Positions 34,556 through 44,800 of a stretch of DNA of 54,430 nucleotides are shown here, piece after piece. The notes under the pieces were generated by a model that did no database searches, was not told the DNA's origin, and saw only the letters and a program-made list of their open reading frames with translations. The position numbers and the translations under genes are program-made. Every line of letters begins with the position of its first letter. The stretch's first letter is position 1. This DNA comes from Burkholderiales bacterium. GTDB taxonomy: Bacteria; Pseudomonadota; Gammaproteobacteria; Burkholderiales; Burkholderiaceae_D. The stretch covers positions 1 through 54,430 of the forward strand of contig JACQDX010000055.1 in assembly GCA_016200895.1 (NCBI GenBank), in the 5' to 3' direction.

Positions 34556-34969
34556 ATGGGTATGCCAGCGGCAAAATTGGGCGACAGCATAGTGAATGCA
34601 GCCGATATTCATATTGTACTGGTGCCTTCGCCGGGTGGCCCGGTGCCGACTCCGCAACCGTTTCCATTTAACGGCAAGATCAATGCCAATACCAGTTTGA
34701 ATGTACGCATCAATAGCCGGCCTGCTGCTACTGTCGGATCGATGGCGACTAATATTCCACCCCATATCCCAACCAGTGGCACGTTTCAGGTGCCACCGAC
34801 CAATTTGGGGCGGGTCATCTTAGGCAGCATGCGGGTGCGCATCAATGGCAAGGCCGCAGCACGTGCAGGTGACTTTTGCGAGACCTGTCATGATATCCCT
34901 CCAGTGGGACCGCAAGCGCCACCGCCTACAGTGCAGGTATTAGGTATGTCCACCGTCTTGATAGGCTAG
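34556..34969 (+). CDS. PAAR tip protein (Afp10-like)
   Basis: 137 aa: MPAAKLGDSIVNAADIHIV, NTSLNVRINSRPAATVGSMAT, MRVRINGKAAARAGDFCETCHD and TVQVLGMSTVLIG. The repeated H/C residues fit a metal-stabilised cone that caps the spike. A GGAGCAGGAA ribosome site precedes the ATG. No C-terminal toxin extension is present. Confidence 0.9.
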   Translation: MGMPAAKLGDSIVNAADIHIVLVPSPGGPVPTPQPFPFNGKINANTSLNVRINSRPAATVGSMATNIPPHIPTSGTFQVPPTNLGRVILGSMRVRINGKAAARAGDFCETCHDIPPVGPQAPPPTVQVLGMSTVLIG

Positions 34970-34971
34970 TC

Positions 34972-35364
34972 ATGGCCAACAGTGCAGATTTCCTGGGGAA
35001 AGGTTGGGCATTTCCGGTAGCCACCCAGGGAGGGCGAGTGTTGATGGCTAGTGATGCCACTGACATTGAGCAGGCAATTTTGATCATCCTGCAAACTGCC
35101 CCAGGCGAGCGTGTGATGTTGCCCAGCTTTGGTTGTCGCATCAATGAACTGGTGTTTGCAGCGGGTAATGCCACCTCGGTCAGTCTGGCGCAGTTGTATG
35201 TCAAGCAGGCACTGGATCGTTGGGAGCCGCGCGTCGTGGTGACTCAGGTGGCCGCAGGGATTGATCCTAAAACACCGAACTGCCTGAGCATTTCAGTCAG
35301 TTATGTCATTCGCACTTCGAATCAACCAGGTAATCTGGTTTACCCATTTTTTCTTAAATCATAA
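34972..35364 (+). CDS. gp25-like baseplate wedge protein (Afp9-like)
   Basis: 130 aa. Features: FLGKGWAFPVATQGGRVLMASD, DIEQAILIILQTAPGERVMLPSFGCRINELVF, characteristic of the gp25/lysozyme-like wedge family (its EPR-like loop is FGC here). It anchors the sheath to the baseplate. ATG two bases after the PAAR stop. Confidence 0.93.
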   Translation: MANSADFLGKGWAFPVATQGGRVLMASDATDIEQAILIILQTAPGERVMLPSFGCRINELVFAAGNATSVSLAQLYVKQALDRWEPRVVVTQVAAGIDPKTPNCLSISVSYVIRTSNQPGNLVYPFFLKS

Positions 35365-35382
35365 GTACGGAGCCAAGCCAGC

Positions 35383-35568
35383 ATGGACATGGAAATTATC
35401 AAAGCAAGGATACAAGATCTGAAACGCAATCAAGAAGCGGGGGAAGCGCAAATGCAGGACATGGATCAAAAAAAGCGTGAATTGCAAGCCACCCTGATAC
35501 GCATCAGTGGCGCGATTCAGGTACTGGAAGAATTGATGGCCGAGCATGAGCAAGCGACCAAGAACTGA
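35383..35568 (+). CDS. Small coiled-coil protein (61 aa)
   Basis: Highly charged and helical throughout: IIKARIQDLKRNQEAGEAQ, KKRELQATLIRISGAIQVLEELM. Predicted as one coiled coil. It lies between the gp25-like and gp6-like wedge genes with an ATG and GGAGCC upstream, so it probably belongs to the baseplate; no specific family is recognised. Confidence 0.65.
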   Translation: MDMEIIKARIQDLKRNQEAGEAQMQDMDQKKRELQATLIRISGAIQVLEELMAEHEQATKN

Positions 35569-35579
35569 CTGAACTGACG

Positions 35580-38500
35580 ATGGCAGATCCTATCCTCGAT
35601 TTTCGTGATGACGATGCTTTTTACAGCCAGGTGCTGGAATTGGCATTGGCGTATGCGCCAGAGTGGGCTGACTACTGGCCCACTGCTGTGCCTGCCAAGC
35701 AGGATATTAATCAGGACCCGGGGCTGGTATTACTGAACCTGTTTGCGCATCTGGCTGCTTATACCGCCAAAATCGAAAACCAGATGCCCTTGCAAAGGCG
35801 GCTGGCCTTTTTTCAGTTCATGAACATGAACCTGCGTCCGCCAATTCCAGCACAGGCGGTGTTGCAATTTCAATTACAACAGGATCAGCCAGCGCAAACG
35901 GTAGCAGCCCAGACGCCAGTACTGGATGGCGACAATCAATCCTTGCATTTTCAAACAAATAGCGATTTGCTGGTGCTGCCCGCAAGCCTGGTGGCAGCCA
36001 TGACCATTATTCCGGCACAAGACCAGTATATCGATGCCTTGCCTTTGATTTTAAGTGGACAGGTCGGAGTGGTCGCCAACACTGCTACCAATGGCGGCAG
36101 CGTAGTATCCCCTGCTGCCAGCATTCCCTTGTTTGTCACTGATCAAAGCAGTGATCCGGTTGAGCAAGCTTTGGGGCACTGGTTCATGATGGGGGACAGT
36201 CAGTTATTTAAACCGGACGATTCCTTGCAAAACATCGTCATCAGCTTGACGGGTAAAAATCTATATCCCGAATATTTTGAGCAATGGTTCGATGGTGCCA
36301 TGCAGTCTCTCGAATCGACAGCTGTTGCTTCGCCAGACAATCTCAGACTCGATATCAGCTTGCAGAGCACGCCAAGGGCAGGTGCACTGACAACAGCGCA
36401 ATTGCAGGAGGAGTTGTATCACGCCGAAGAGATTGAGGCCGGATTTGCAGCTTCACCCAAAACCAGTAGCGACGACCCTGCGATGTATTGGTTGTTGGTC
36501 CAGCCTGCACCTGGCCTGAAAGTTTTGTCAGCGCAGGAAGCGCAGTTGCCGGTGGTTACAGGCTTGCAATGCACAATGAATGGCAAGCAAATTCAGCCTC
36601 AACAGGCTGCCTATAACACGGTGTTGCTTGATGTTAGTAATGGCGTCTATCCGTTTGGCGAAACGCCGACGCAAAACGATGCGTTTTACCTGCGCTCCGA
36701 TGCGGTGTTTGCTAAAACTGGGGCCAGGATAACGATCACGTTTCAGGTGGTGCCGGTCAAAGTCGTGATGCCTGTCGTGTTGAATTGGCAGTTTTGGGAT
36801 GGCGCGGCATGGCAGTCGTTCAATGAAACCCAAACCGATGTCAGTACTTATGATTTTGTCGATCAATCCAATAATCTGCAACAGAATAATATCAATGGTT
36901 CCGCGTATATCCAGTTTCAATGCCCGGTTATTAGCGAAACCACAGTAGCTGGTGGCAAGGGATTATGGATGCGGGTAGTGATCGCCAGTGGTGGCTACGG
37001 TCAGGATGGCGGTTTTGAGACCAGCAGCGTCAGTGCGACGATTAATGGTATTCCTGATTCCATCCTCGACTCCAGCGTCAAACCAGATGTCATCAATTAC
37101 CTCAATAATACGGCTGGAGTAAATTTTTCTTATACCTTCACCAGTTCCAAATATTTTCCACCGTTTATTCAGTCGACACAAATTACCTATGAATATGTCA
37201 ACAAGCCCAGTAGCTACTGGTGCTATAACGCATTTGACCTGAGTCGCTTTTTGTTCAGCCCTTTCAAACCAGTGAAAGAGTTGTTGACCAGTTTTTTCTT
37301 TGCCTTCGCGCCCGGCGATTTTGGCAGCATGAGCCTGGGCAATAAAATGACGCTGTATTTTTATCTGCAACAGGAACAGGCACAAGCAGGCGGCACCCTG
37401 ATCTGGCAATATTTTGATGGGCTGGCGTGGCAAAAACTATCAGTCGATGACAGTACCTATGGCTTGTCACGGTCAGGCATAGTCAGCTTCACGATACCCG
37501 CCACCATGCAGGAAGCGTATCTGTTTTCCCAGTCCGCCTATTGGTTCAGGATTGTCAATGCGCGTGTGGATCGTACTATCCGTATTTATGGCATGTACCC
37601 TAACACGGTGATGGCCAGCAATATTACCAGCGTGATCAATGAAGTGCTGGGCTCTGGCAATGCGCAGCAGTTTCAGACTTTTGAATTGAATTACACGCCT
37701 GTGCTGGCCAACCTGCAAGTGGTGGTGCTGGAACCAGTAGGCTTGCTGATAGAAGACCTGATCGCGACGGATGCAGCCAATACTGCGAGCGGTATTGGCT
37801 TTGACAGTAGTAATGCAAAGACCAGCAGCACCAGTAACGGCAAAACTGGTCTCAGTCTGGGTGATGTGATTGCCAAAGTGGCCAAAACCAATGCCAGCAC
37901 ATCAAGCTCCACAGCCAGCACCATCAATAATTCAAAGACGGATGGTGCCAGTATGGTGACTGATGGCTCAAACAGCAGCAACACCCTCAGCGCGCGATCC
38001 GGCACAGCCGTGGCCGCTGAATTTGATATCAGTGTCGGTAGTGATGAAGTGGCGATGGTGTGGGAAATGGTAGATAATTTTGTGTTCAGCGGCCCTGGCA
38101 GCCGGGTGTATACACTGGATTTTCAAACTGGGCTTGTCACCTTTGGCGATGGTTACCACGGCATGATTCCACCAGTTGGACATAATAATATCATTGCCGC
38201 TTATTATGAATATACCCAGGGCTTGCAAGCCAATGTCCCCGCGCAAACCATTAATTTGCTGCGTCCCGGTATTAGTAATATCACGGCGGTATTCAATCCC
38301 GCAGCCGCCAGTGGCGGCGTGAACGGTGACACCATTGCCAATATCAATGCTACCAGCCCCGCTAAGATTCGCAGCAGTGGTTACGCAGTGCAATTGGCCG
38401 ATATCACCGTCATCGCGGCAGCAGCCAGTGCTGAAGTGGCTAAAGCGCGTGCGGTCGAAGTCGGTAGCATGATACAGATTGCCGTGTTGGCCTTGTCGGC

Positions 38501-38921
38501 CGATCCTGTGCCTTACACTACACCTGCCTTGCAAAATACCGTATTGACTGCTGCACGCCAACATTGTCTGGCGGCTCTGGCGCAGCGCATTACCGTCTCG
38601 CCGCCCGATTTTGTGCCGGTAACAGTGACTGCCCAGCTTTTGGTCAAAACCACACCAGACCAACTCAATGCTGTGCAAGAGCAGATTGTCAGTCTTTTAC
38701 AGGCATTTTTCCAGCCAGTATTTGGTGGTTTGCGCGGGCAGGGCTGGGATTTCGGGCAAACCGTATTGGCTTCCTCGGTCAGTACATTCCTGGCGCATAT
38801 TCCGCAAGTTGTATTGGTGCAAGGCTTGAGTTTGAATAACAAACAAAATGGCAATGTGACGCTGGGGCCTACTGAATTACCTGCTGCGGGACGTATGCAA
38901 ATTTATCTTTCGCTGGGGTAA
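35580..38921 (+). CDS. Large baseplate J / gp6-like wedge protein (Afp11-like)
   Basis: 1113 aa. The N-terminal ILDFRDDDAFYSQVLELALAYAPEW and DPGLVLLNLFAHLAAYTAKIENQMP segment and the C-terminal VYTLDFQTGLVTFGDGYHGMIPP plus the VTAQLLVKTTPDQLNAVQEQI stretch are those of eCIS baseplate J. The middle carries beta-rich insertions repeating an FWDGAAW / YFDGLAW motif, and a Ser/Asn/Thr-rich linker (about 740-820). It forms the iris of the baseplate. Confidence 0.9.
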   Translation: MADPILDFRDDDAFYSQVLELALAYAPEWADYWPTAVPAKQDINQDPGLVLLNLFAHLAAYTAKIENQMPLQRRLAFFQFMNMNLRPPIPAQAVLQFQLQQDQPAQTVAAQTPVLDGDNQSLHFQTNSDLLVLPASLVAAMTIIPAQDQYIDALPLILSGQVGVVANTATNGGSVVSPAASIPLFVTDQSSDPVEQALGHWFMMGDSQLFKPDDSLQNIVISLTGKNLYPEYFEQWFDGAMQSLESTAVASPDNLRLDISLQSTPRAGALTTAQLQEELYHAEEIEAGFAASPKTSSDDPAMYWLLVQPAPGLKVLSAQEAQLPVVTGLQCTMNGKQIQPQQAAYNTVLLDVSNGVYPFGETPTQNDAFYLRSDAVFAKTGARITITFQVVPVKVVMPVVLNWQFWDGAAWQSFNETQTDVSTYDFVDQSNNLQQNNINGSAYIQFQCPVISETTVAGGKGLWMRVVIASGGYGQDGGFETSSVSATINGIPDSILDSSVKPDVINYLNNTAGVNFSYTFTSSKYFPPFIQSTQITYEYVNKPSSYWCYNAFDLSRFLFSPFKPVKELLTSFFFAFAPGDFGSMSLGNKMTLYFYLQQEQAQAGGTLIWQYFDGLAWQKLSVDDSTYGLSRSGIVSFTIPATMQEAYLFSQSAYWFRIVNARVDRTIRIYGMYPNTVMASNITSVINEVLGSGNAQQFQTFELNYTPVLANLQVVVLEPVGLLIEDLIATDAANTASGIGFDSSNAKTSSTSNGKTGLSLGDVIAKVAKTNASTSSSTASTINNSKTDGASMVTDGSNSSNTLSARSGTAVAAEFDISVGSDEVAMVWEMVDNFVFSGPGSRVYTLDFQTGLVTFGDGYHGMIPPVGHNNIIAAYYEYTQGLQANVPAQTINLLRPGISNITAVFNPAAASGGVNGDTIANINATSPAKIRSSGYAVQLADITVIAAAASAEVAKARAVEVGSMIQIAVLALSADPVPYTTPALQNTVLTAARQHCLAALAQRITVSPPDFVPVTVTAQLLVKTTPDQLNAVQEQIVSLLQAFFQPVFGGLRGQGWDFGQTVLASSVSTFLAHIPQVVLVQGLSLNNKQNGNVTLGPTELPAAGRMQIYLSLG

Positions 38922-38926
38922 TCGCC

Positions 38927-40042
38927 ATGTCTTTCGAATTGCCCAACCTGGATAGAAAAACCTGGCAGCAATTGGTGCGGGACTTGATGCGGCGCATTCC
39001 GCAATACACCAGCCAATGGACTGATTACAATGATTCTGATCCTGGCATCACCTTGCTGCAGCTGTTGGCCTGGCTGGATGAATCATTGTTATACCAGGCA
39101 AATGCCATCCCGCTTGCCACGCAGCAAAACGATTTGCGCTGGGTGCTGGGGCTGGCATTTTCGAGCAACCAGACTGCTTACAGCCAGGCAGCGATAGATA
39201 ATTATGACTTTGCATTTTTGGCCTTGCAAGAGGTGCTGGCCAAAGTCGAGGCAGGTGCCAGCCTCTCGGCCACAGATTTGCAAAAAGCAGTACTCAGTTA
39301 TGTTGATCATCCCTATCTGGCCCTGACCCTGGACAACATTGAAACCCTGGCGCGTGAAACTAATCAGATGATTGCCCAAAATGTGGGCGAAACTTCCACC
39401 AGGCCGTTGTTAGTGGCCAATGCGTATGCCCAAGTGGCACAGGAGGGCAGTATTGCCTATATCTTGAGCGATGCCCGGCCCAGCTATCAATTTCCTATAT
39501 ATCCGAATCAGCAACAATATCAAGGCTCTGCCAATACCATGCGCAAGCTGGGCATGATAGTTTCCAATAACAATAGCGCAGCATTGCAAACCTTGATCAA
39601 AAACGTGCAGCAATATCTGGCAGCACGGATCATAGGCGGCAATGTCGTCCGGGTGAGGCCAGCGCAAAGGACAGATATCAATCTGTCGATGACGGTATTG
39701 TGTGCCGCCAATACCCGTATCGATGTGACCCTGAACGAAGTGTTTGGCAAACTGTTTCGTTATTTTTTGCCTTTGTTGGGTGGCCCCAATAACCAGGGAT
39801 GGGAATATGATGTGGCTCCCGTTGCTGATGCGGTGCAACACCTGGTATTGAATGTGGCAGGGATAGAAGCGATTTCATCCTTTGACATGAATTATTTTCC
39901 CACCATTGAGCTGTCGCAAACCGCCTGCCTGGACGTGAACGCGCAACTGGCCGATTTGCCGTCGGGTACCGCAGGGCAGTTTTATCATGGACTGCCGCGT
40001 TTGCGTTGTCTTGATATTACTGCCAAGGGGAGCCAGGCATGA
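38927..40042 (+). CDS. Second baseplate J / gp6-like protein (short)
   Basis: 371 aa. The N-terminus TWQQLVRDLMRRIPQYTSQWTD and DSDPGITLLQLLAWLDESLLYQANAIP repeats the DPGI/DPGL-LLxLxAxL motif of the preceding protein, so they are paralogues forming the heterodimeric wedge seen in contractile baseplates. The C-terminal half has INLSMTVLCAANTRIDVTLNEV. Its stop overlaps the next ATG. Confidence 0.85.
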   Translation: MSFELPNLDRKTWQQLVRDLMRRIPQYTSQWTDYNDSDPGITLLQLLAWLDESLLYQANAIPLATQQNDLRWVLGLAFSSNQTAYSQAAIDNYDFAFLALQEVLAKVEAGASLSATDLQKAVLSYVDHPYLALTLDNIETLARETNQMIAQNVGETSTRPLLVANAYAQVAQEGSIAYILSDARPSYQFPIYPNQQQYQGSANTMRKLGMIVSNNNSAALQTLIKNVQQYLAARIIGGNVVRVRPAQRTDINLSMTVLCAANTRIDVTLNEVFGKLFRYFLPLLGGPNNQGWEYDVAPVADAVQHLVLNVAGIEAISSFDMNYFPTIELSQTACLDVNAQLADLPSGTAGQFYHGLPRLRCLDITAKGSQA

Positions 40043-41019
40043 GTCAGGCACCAGGTTACCTGCGCTATTTACCCGCGGTCTACAGCACGACCAACCCGGC
40101 TTTCCTGACCCAGTATTTGCAGATTTTTGAAAAAATCCTGACAGGTATTCCTGATACCGAACTCGATAGTCGCAAGGGCATCGCCGAGCTGTTGGCCGCG
40201 CCAGTGATTGGCAATTTGTTTTACCCGCGCTTGTCATTCTTGTTTCCACCTACCGACAGTGACTTCATTCCACCCATTTCGGGAGCCAGTACGAATGATG
40301 AAAATCAATTATTAACTGAATTAAATACTTATATCGGCGTGCCCGACAGTGCTGATCTGATGGCTGGATATAGCAATACTGAACAGACAGCACAAACTGA
40401 TCCGCTGACAGGGATTACTGGGTGGCTGAACGATTTCCTGGTATGGCTGGGTGGCTGGGTTGATCTGGTAGTGGATAATAGCTGGAGTATTGATAAGAAA
40501 CGCACTGTAGTGGCTGAAATCATGGCCCTGTACCGGCTGCGAGGTACCCCACAGGGCATGAGCATGATGATCAATCTGTTGCTTGATTTACCTATGACCA
40601 TGACAGGCGTGAGTTTTAGTGCGAATAACACGCAAAGCAGTATCACTGGTCAAATGTCTGTTGTCGTGAGCAACCCGACCGTACCGGCATTCCCGGTCAG
40701 TAACCGGGTCAGCCAGGCGTTTGTGCTGCAAAGTGCATATCAGACTGGTTCGCCCGTGGTGTCGGGATATTTGCCGTGGCTGTTTGTGGTCAAGCTACTG
40801 TTACCGAATGCCTATAACAGTAACTATATTTTGACCAGTCAGAACGTAGTGCAAATCCAGTCGGTATTGACGCAATTGCGCCAGATATTACGCAAAATCA
40901 GGCCTGCAGGCAGTCAATTCGAAATCTTGCTGATACCCAGCATGCAATTGCAGGCAGGCGGTCATGCTTCGCAACTGGGTATCAACTCTTTACTTGGTGA
41001 ACAAGGAATAACATCATGA
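40039..41019 (+). CDS. Phage tail protein I / gp7-like baseplate protein (Afp12-like)
   Basis: 326 aa. YLRYLPAVYSTTNPAFLTQYLQIFEKILTGI at the start, DFLVWLGGWVDLVVDNSW and ALYRLRGTPQGMSMMINLLL are the typical tail protein I segments. It bridges wedges at the baseplate periphery. ATGA overlaps on both sides tie it into the wedge operon. Confidence 0.88.
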   Translation: MSQAPGYLRYLPAVYSTTNPAFLTQYLQIFEKILTGIPDTELDSRKGIAELLAAPVIGNLFYPRLSFLFPPTDSDFIPPISGASTNDENQLLTELNTYIGVPDSADLMAGYSNTEQTAQTDPLTGITGWLNDFLVWLGGWVDLVVDNSWSIDKKRTVVAEIMALYRLRGTPQGMSMMINLLLDLPMTMTGVSFSANNTQSSITGQMSVVVSNPTVPAFPVSNRVSQAFVLQSAYQTGSPVVSGYLPWLFVVKLLLPNAYNSNYILTSQNVVQIQSVLTQLRQILRKIRPAGSQFEILLIPSMQLQAGGHASQLGINSLLGEQGITS

Positions 41020-41843
41020 GCCTGACCATACCTTCCAATATCATGCAAAGCCTGCTGTATACCGATGGCATGTTTTTGACTTCGGCCAACATGACGGCAG
41101 AGCAGGCATATTTCAACAATTGGATTTATCTGCAAAACCAGTGCACGTTTACGCCAGGGGTGTTTGCCGGGGGGATGCAGGTAACGCAGCAAGGTAATTC
41201 CTTGATCGTGTCGTCGGGTGCCGGGATTGATGGTGCCGGGCACTTGCTGGTGGTAGCCAGTAACGGCACACCTGTCGCTATGCCTGCAACCCTGACCAAT
41301 CCGTTTTATGTATATGCCCAGTACCCCGCTATCGGTACGCCAATAGCCACTGGCTCGCCAGTGCTGAGTTATGCCGCACAGGTAATGATAGGTAGCAGTG
41401 TTCCCAGTGGGGCGGTGCAGTTGGCCACTGGAGCGGCCAGCGGTACCACCATCAGTAGTATCACCAACAACAGCCAGCCCGTGTATTTGCAACCGACAAT
41501 GCTGAACTCATCACTGGTGAGTATGGCCAATGCATTGAAAGGTAGTGTCACTGTTGATAGCAGCAATATGAAAAATGCGGGCACCAGTACCACCGCGACG
41601 GTGGTTTTCCCGACCACGGACACGACGTTCACCTCCGCACCTCTGGTCACTGTAACGGTGCAGGGCAGCATTCCTTATGCCTTGGCGGTGGCATCTGATA
41701 CTACCCAGTTTGTCGTGACACTGACCGCAGTACAAAGCGCGCCAGCCACCGACAGTAAAACGGCCAGTACTAACACCAGCCCCACCAGCCCCACCACTAG
41801 CAGCAGTGTGGTGTTGAACTGGATTGCCGTTCCCAATTCTTGA
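41016..41843 (+). CDS. Short fibre-like / baseplate-attached protein
   Basis: 275 aa. The N-terminal half (LLYTDGMFLTSANMTAEQAYFNNWIY, then SLIVSSGAGIDGAGHLLVVAS) parallels the N-terminus of the next protein (YFTGEALLTDDFVCEQSF, VQVSAGVAIDRLGRQIIL), suggesting a shared baseplate-docking domain. The rest is beta-rich and ends with a Thr/Ser/Pro-rich linker and VVLNWIAVP. Probably a short fibre or fibre adaptor. Confidence 0.65.
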   Translation: MSLTIPSNIMQSLLYTDGMFLTSANMTAEQAYFNNWIYLQNQCTFTPGVFAGGMQVTQQGNSLIVSSGAGIDGAGHLLVVASNGTPVAMPATLTNPFYVYAQYPAIGTPIATGSPVLSYAAQVMIGSSVPSGAVQLATGAASGTTISSITNNSQPVYLQPTMLNSSLVSMANALKGSVTVDSSNMKNAGTSTTATVVFPTTDTTFTSAPLVTVTVQGSIPYALAVASDTTQFVVTLTAVQSAPATDSKTASTNTSPTSPTTSSSVVLNWIAVPNS

Positions 41844-41856
41844 AAATGCTCTGTTC

Positions 41857-44800
41857 ATGAACTCTTTACGTATAGAACGCCCGCATTATTTCACTGGTGA
41901 AGCGCTGCTGACCGATGATTTTGTGTGCGAGCAGTCATTTCAAATGGGCATGCTGGCGACCCATAATGCCAGCTTGTATACCTATGGTATTGCTACCGGG
42001 CTGGTCGTATCTGAGCCTGAAGCCAATAATGGTGTGCAACAGGTACAGGTGTCTGCAGGCGTGGCGATTGACCGGCTTGGGCGGCAAATCATTTTATTGC
42101 AAAAGATGGCATTGCCATTGAATGACATTCAACCATCCACCACCTATTTTATTACGATTAACTATGTTGAAGTTTTTGCTGATTACAGTGATGAGACTGG
42201 CACGCCAGGTTACAAGCGTATAGTCCAGCAACCGCAATTGAAATACCTGCGTAATCTGGATGAGCCAGGCATCAACATCTTGCTGGCGGCAGTGTCATTT
42301 GATGACAATAAAAACATCAGCAAGCTCACTTACCAGTCACAAAACAAACAGCGCCAGTATGTGGCCACCAGCGTTGGTGCCGTGCGCTTCATTACAGCGG
42401 ACTCGGGTGTCAATACCAATGAAATTGTGGCTGAAACAACGGTAATGCCTGAAGCAGGGCATGCCCAGATTTTGGCTCAAACCGAAGGCTCTGGTGATCA
42501 GACCAATTACTATCTGGAATTTGATGCGCCGCGTAGCCAGTTCATGGGGCACTTGAGTAGTCGCGGCAATTTCGGAGTCGGGGTTGATCAGCCAGTCGCC
42601 AATTTGCAAATTGATGCAATCACTTTCAAGGGCCGCGGGACTTTTACCACCAAGGGGGTGCAAGTTACCTTTGATGTGGTGACATCGCCACCTTTCCAGG
42701 TGGGTGACGTCCTGATTTCTGACCAGTCGATTGGTAACGGTGTACAACAAAAACGCACCATCAAAACCATTTTGAGCCAAGGTACTCTAGTCAAGGTCGA
42801 TACACCATTTTCACCAGATCTCACCAATACGACGTACACTTATATTCGTGCCGCTTTGGCCCGTTTTGCTGTCAATAGCAGCGCCAGCAGCCTGTTTCAG
42901 GTTAATTATGACGGATCAGTCGGCCTTGGCGCAGTAGCCGCAGCCAACAATGAGCAAACCGGCCCTAATGCACTAACCATCACCCCCGATCGAAAAGTCG
43001 GCATTGCCTTGAGTGGCGGGGCACCAACCGCCACGCTTGATGTTAATGGCAATATCAATACTACCGGCATTACTTCTAGTGGCAAGATTGTTGCGCAAAG
43101 TTTCGAGGGGAATGGCTCGGGCTTGAAAAACCTGAACATCATTAGTGACTGGGTCAAGGAAACACCTGGTTCCAATGCCAGTAATTTGTACTATAACTCA
43201 GGCAACGTCGGTATTCAGGACAATAACCCGGAAGCCTCGCTGAGTGTCGGTGGGGGACTGGCTGTTATTGGTAGTGGTGTGATTTCAAGCATCAACAATA
43301 CCGTCGTCACAGGCTACAATACCGCGTTTGTGGATCAGGTCAAACCGGGCGATATGTTGGCCATCGGTACCTTGAACGAGCAACGTGCCGTCCTGGCAAG
43401 TCAGCCGACCAGTGATACCGTCATGAAAGTCAACCCGCAGTTTGCAATTCCGGTCATCGCCTCGGCGTTCTCGGTGTTGTCTGCTGCTACCGGCGACGTG
43501 ACCAGTGGAACCGGTACGATTACCAGTGATGGCACTACTATCAATGGTAATGGAACTACCTTCACGCAACTCAACGCGGGAGATACATTGATCATTCCGC
43601 GCTTCACCGCGTCGGCAGCAATTGTACAAACCTGTGATGTAGTTTCCGTGACCAGCGATACCTCATTGACATTGAGCAGCGCATTTTCGGGAGTAGTCAA
43701 AGGATTGGAATGGCTATATTCAGTGGATGGTTCTACTCAGGTTAAAGGGAAAGGGACAATCACTGTTGCAGAATCAGGCAGTCTGATCGTGACTGGTGAC
43801 GGTAGTAATTTCCAGGCTGCATTTCCCGATGGCAAAGGTCAGATTATTGCCTCACCAGTGGTTAGTGGGACACCACAATCCTGGCGTGTAGCGGATGTTA
43901 TCGACCAGAATACCTTAACGCTGGTGGCCACGTCGAACAATTCGACGCCGCTGTTTAATGCTGCGACATCGGCATTTATGGTCACCAATGGCTTGCTGGC
44001 CAAGTTCCAGACGAACAGTGACAATGGAGTTCTGGACGAGAAAACAGAAACCACCTTACCACCCGCGATGTTGATCGTGAATAACAGCAATGTCAAGTGT
44101 CCAAATACTGTCGGCATCAACGTAGAATTGACGGGTATCATGTCGGACTATGCTTTGCAAGTTAACGGCGCAGTCAGTTTTTCTGGTGGAGGCAACTTCG
44201 ATGACCTGACTGTCAATACCTTGCTGGCCAAGCAATCGATCACCATCAACAACACTGCCCCCAGTGGTAATTTATTGACCGTGGGTGGGCCAGTCGGAAC
44301 TAATAACCTGTTGACAGTAAATACCACGGCAGTGACGGTGAGCCCCACATTGTCTGTACAAGGAACAGTCACTGCCACCAGCAATGTGAGCAGTACTACA
44401 CAGTTGCAGGCACCAGCAGTGCTTGGCACCATCAGTGTGCAAACCCCCACCGCGATCAGCAATGCCTTGAACGTGACTGGTTTGAGTATTGATGCTGCGG
44501 GTACGGTCAGTTTGCTTGGTTCACGCCAGTCCTGGTCATTATCTAGCGGCAATACTGCTGTCAACTCAATCCAGGCTGTCACTGATGGCTTTGTCTATGG
44601 AGTGATTTCGCAAAAGAATATGGATGGCTTGTATTGGGGAGTGATTACTGCCACCAGCCGCACTGGCAGTTCCAACGGTGCAGTGGTTTGTACCATGGCG
44701 GCGGCCACAACCACGGTGCAGTACACCACGCCAGATGGTAAAGGGTCGACGACTGCATGGGTTGCTGTTCCTGGTTCATTTACCATGCCGGTGCGAAAAG

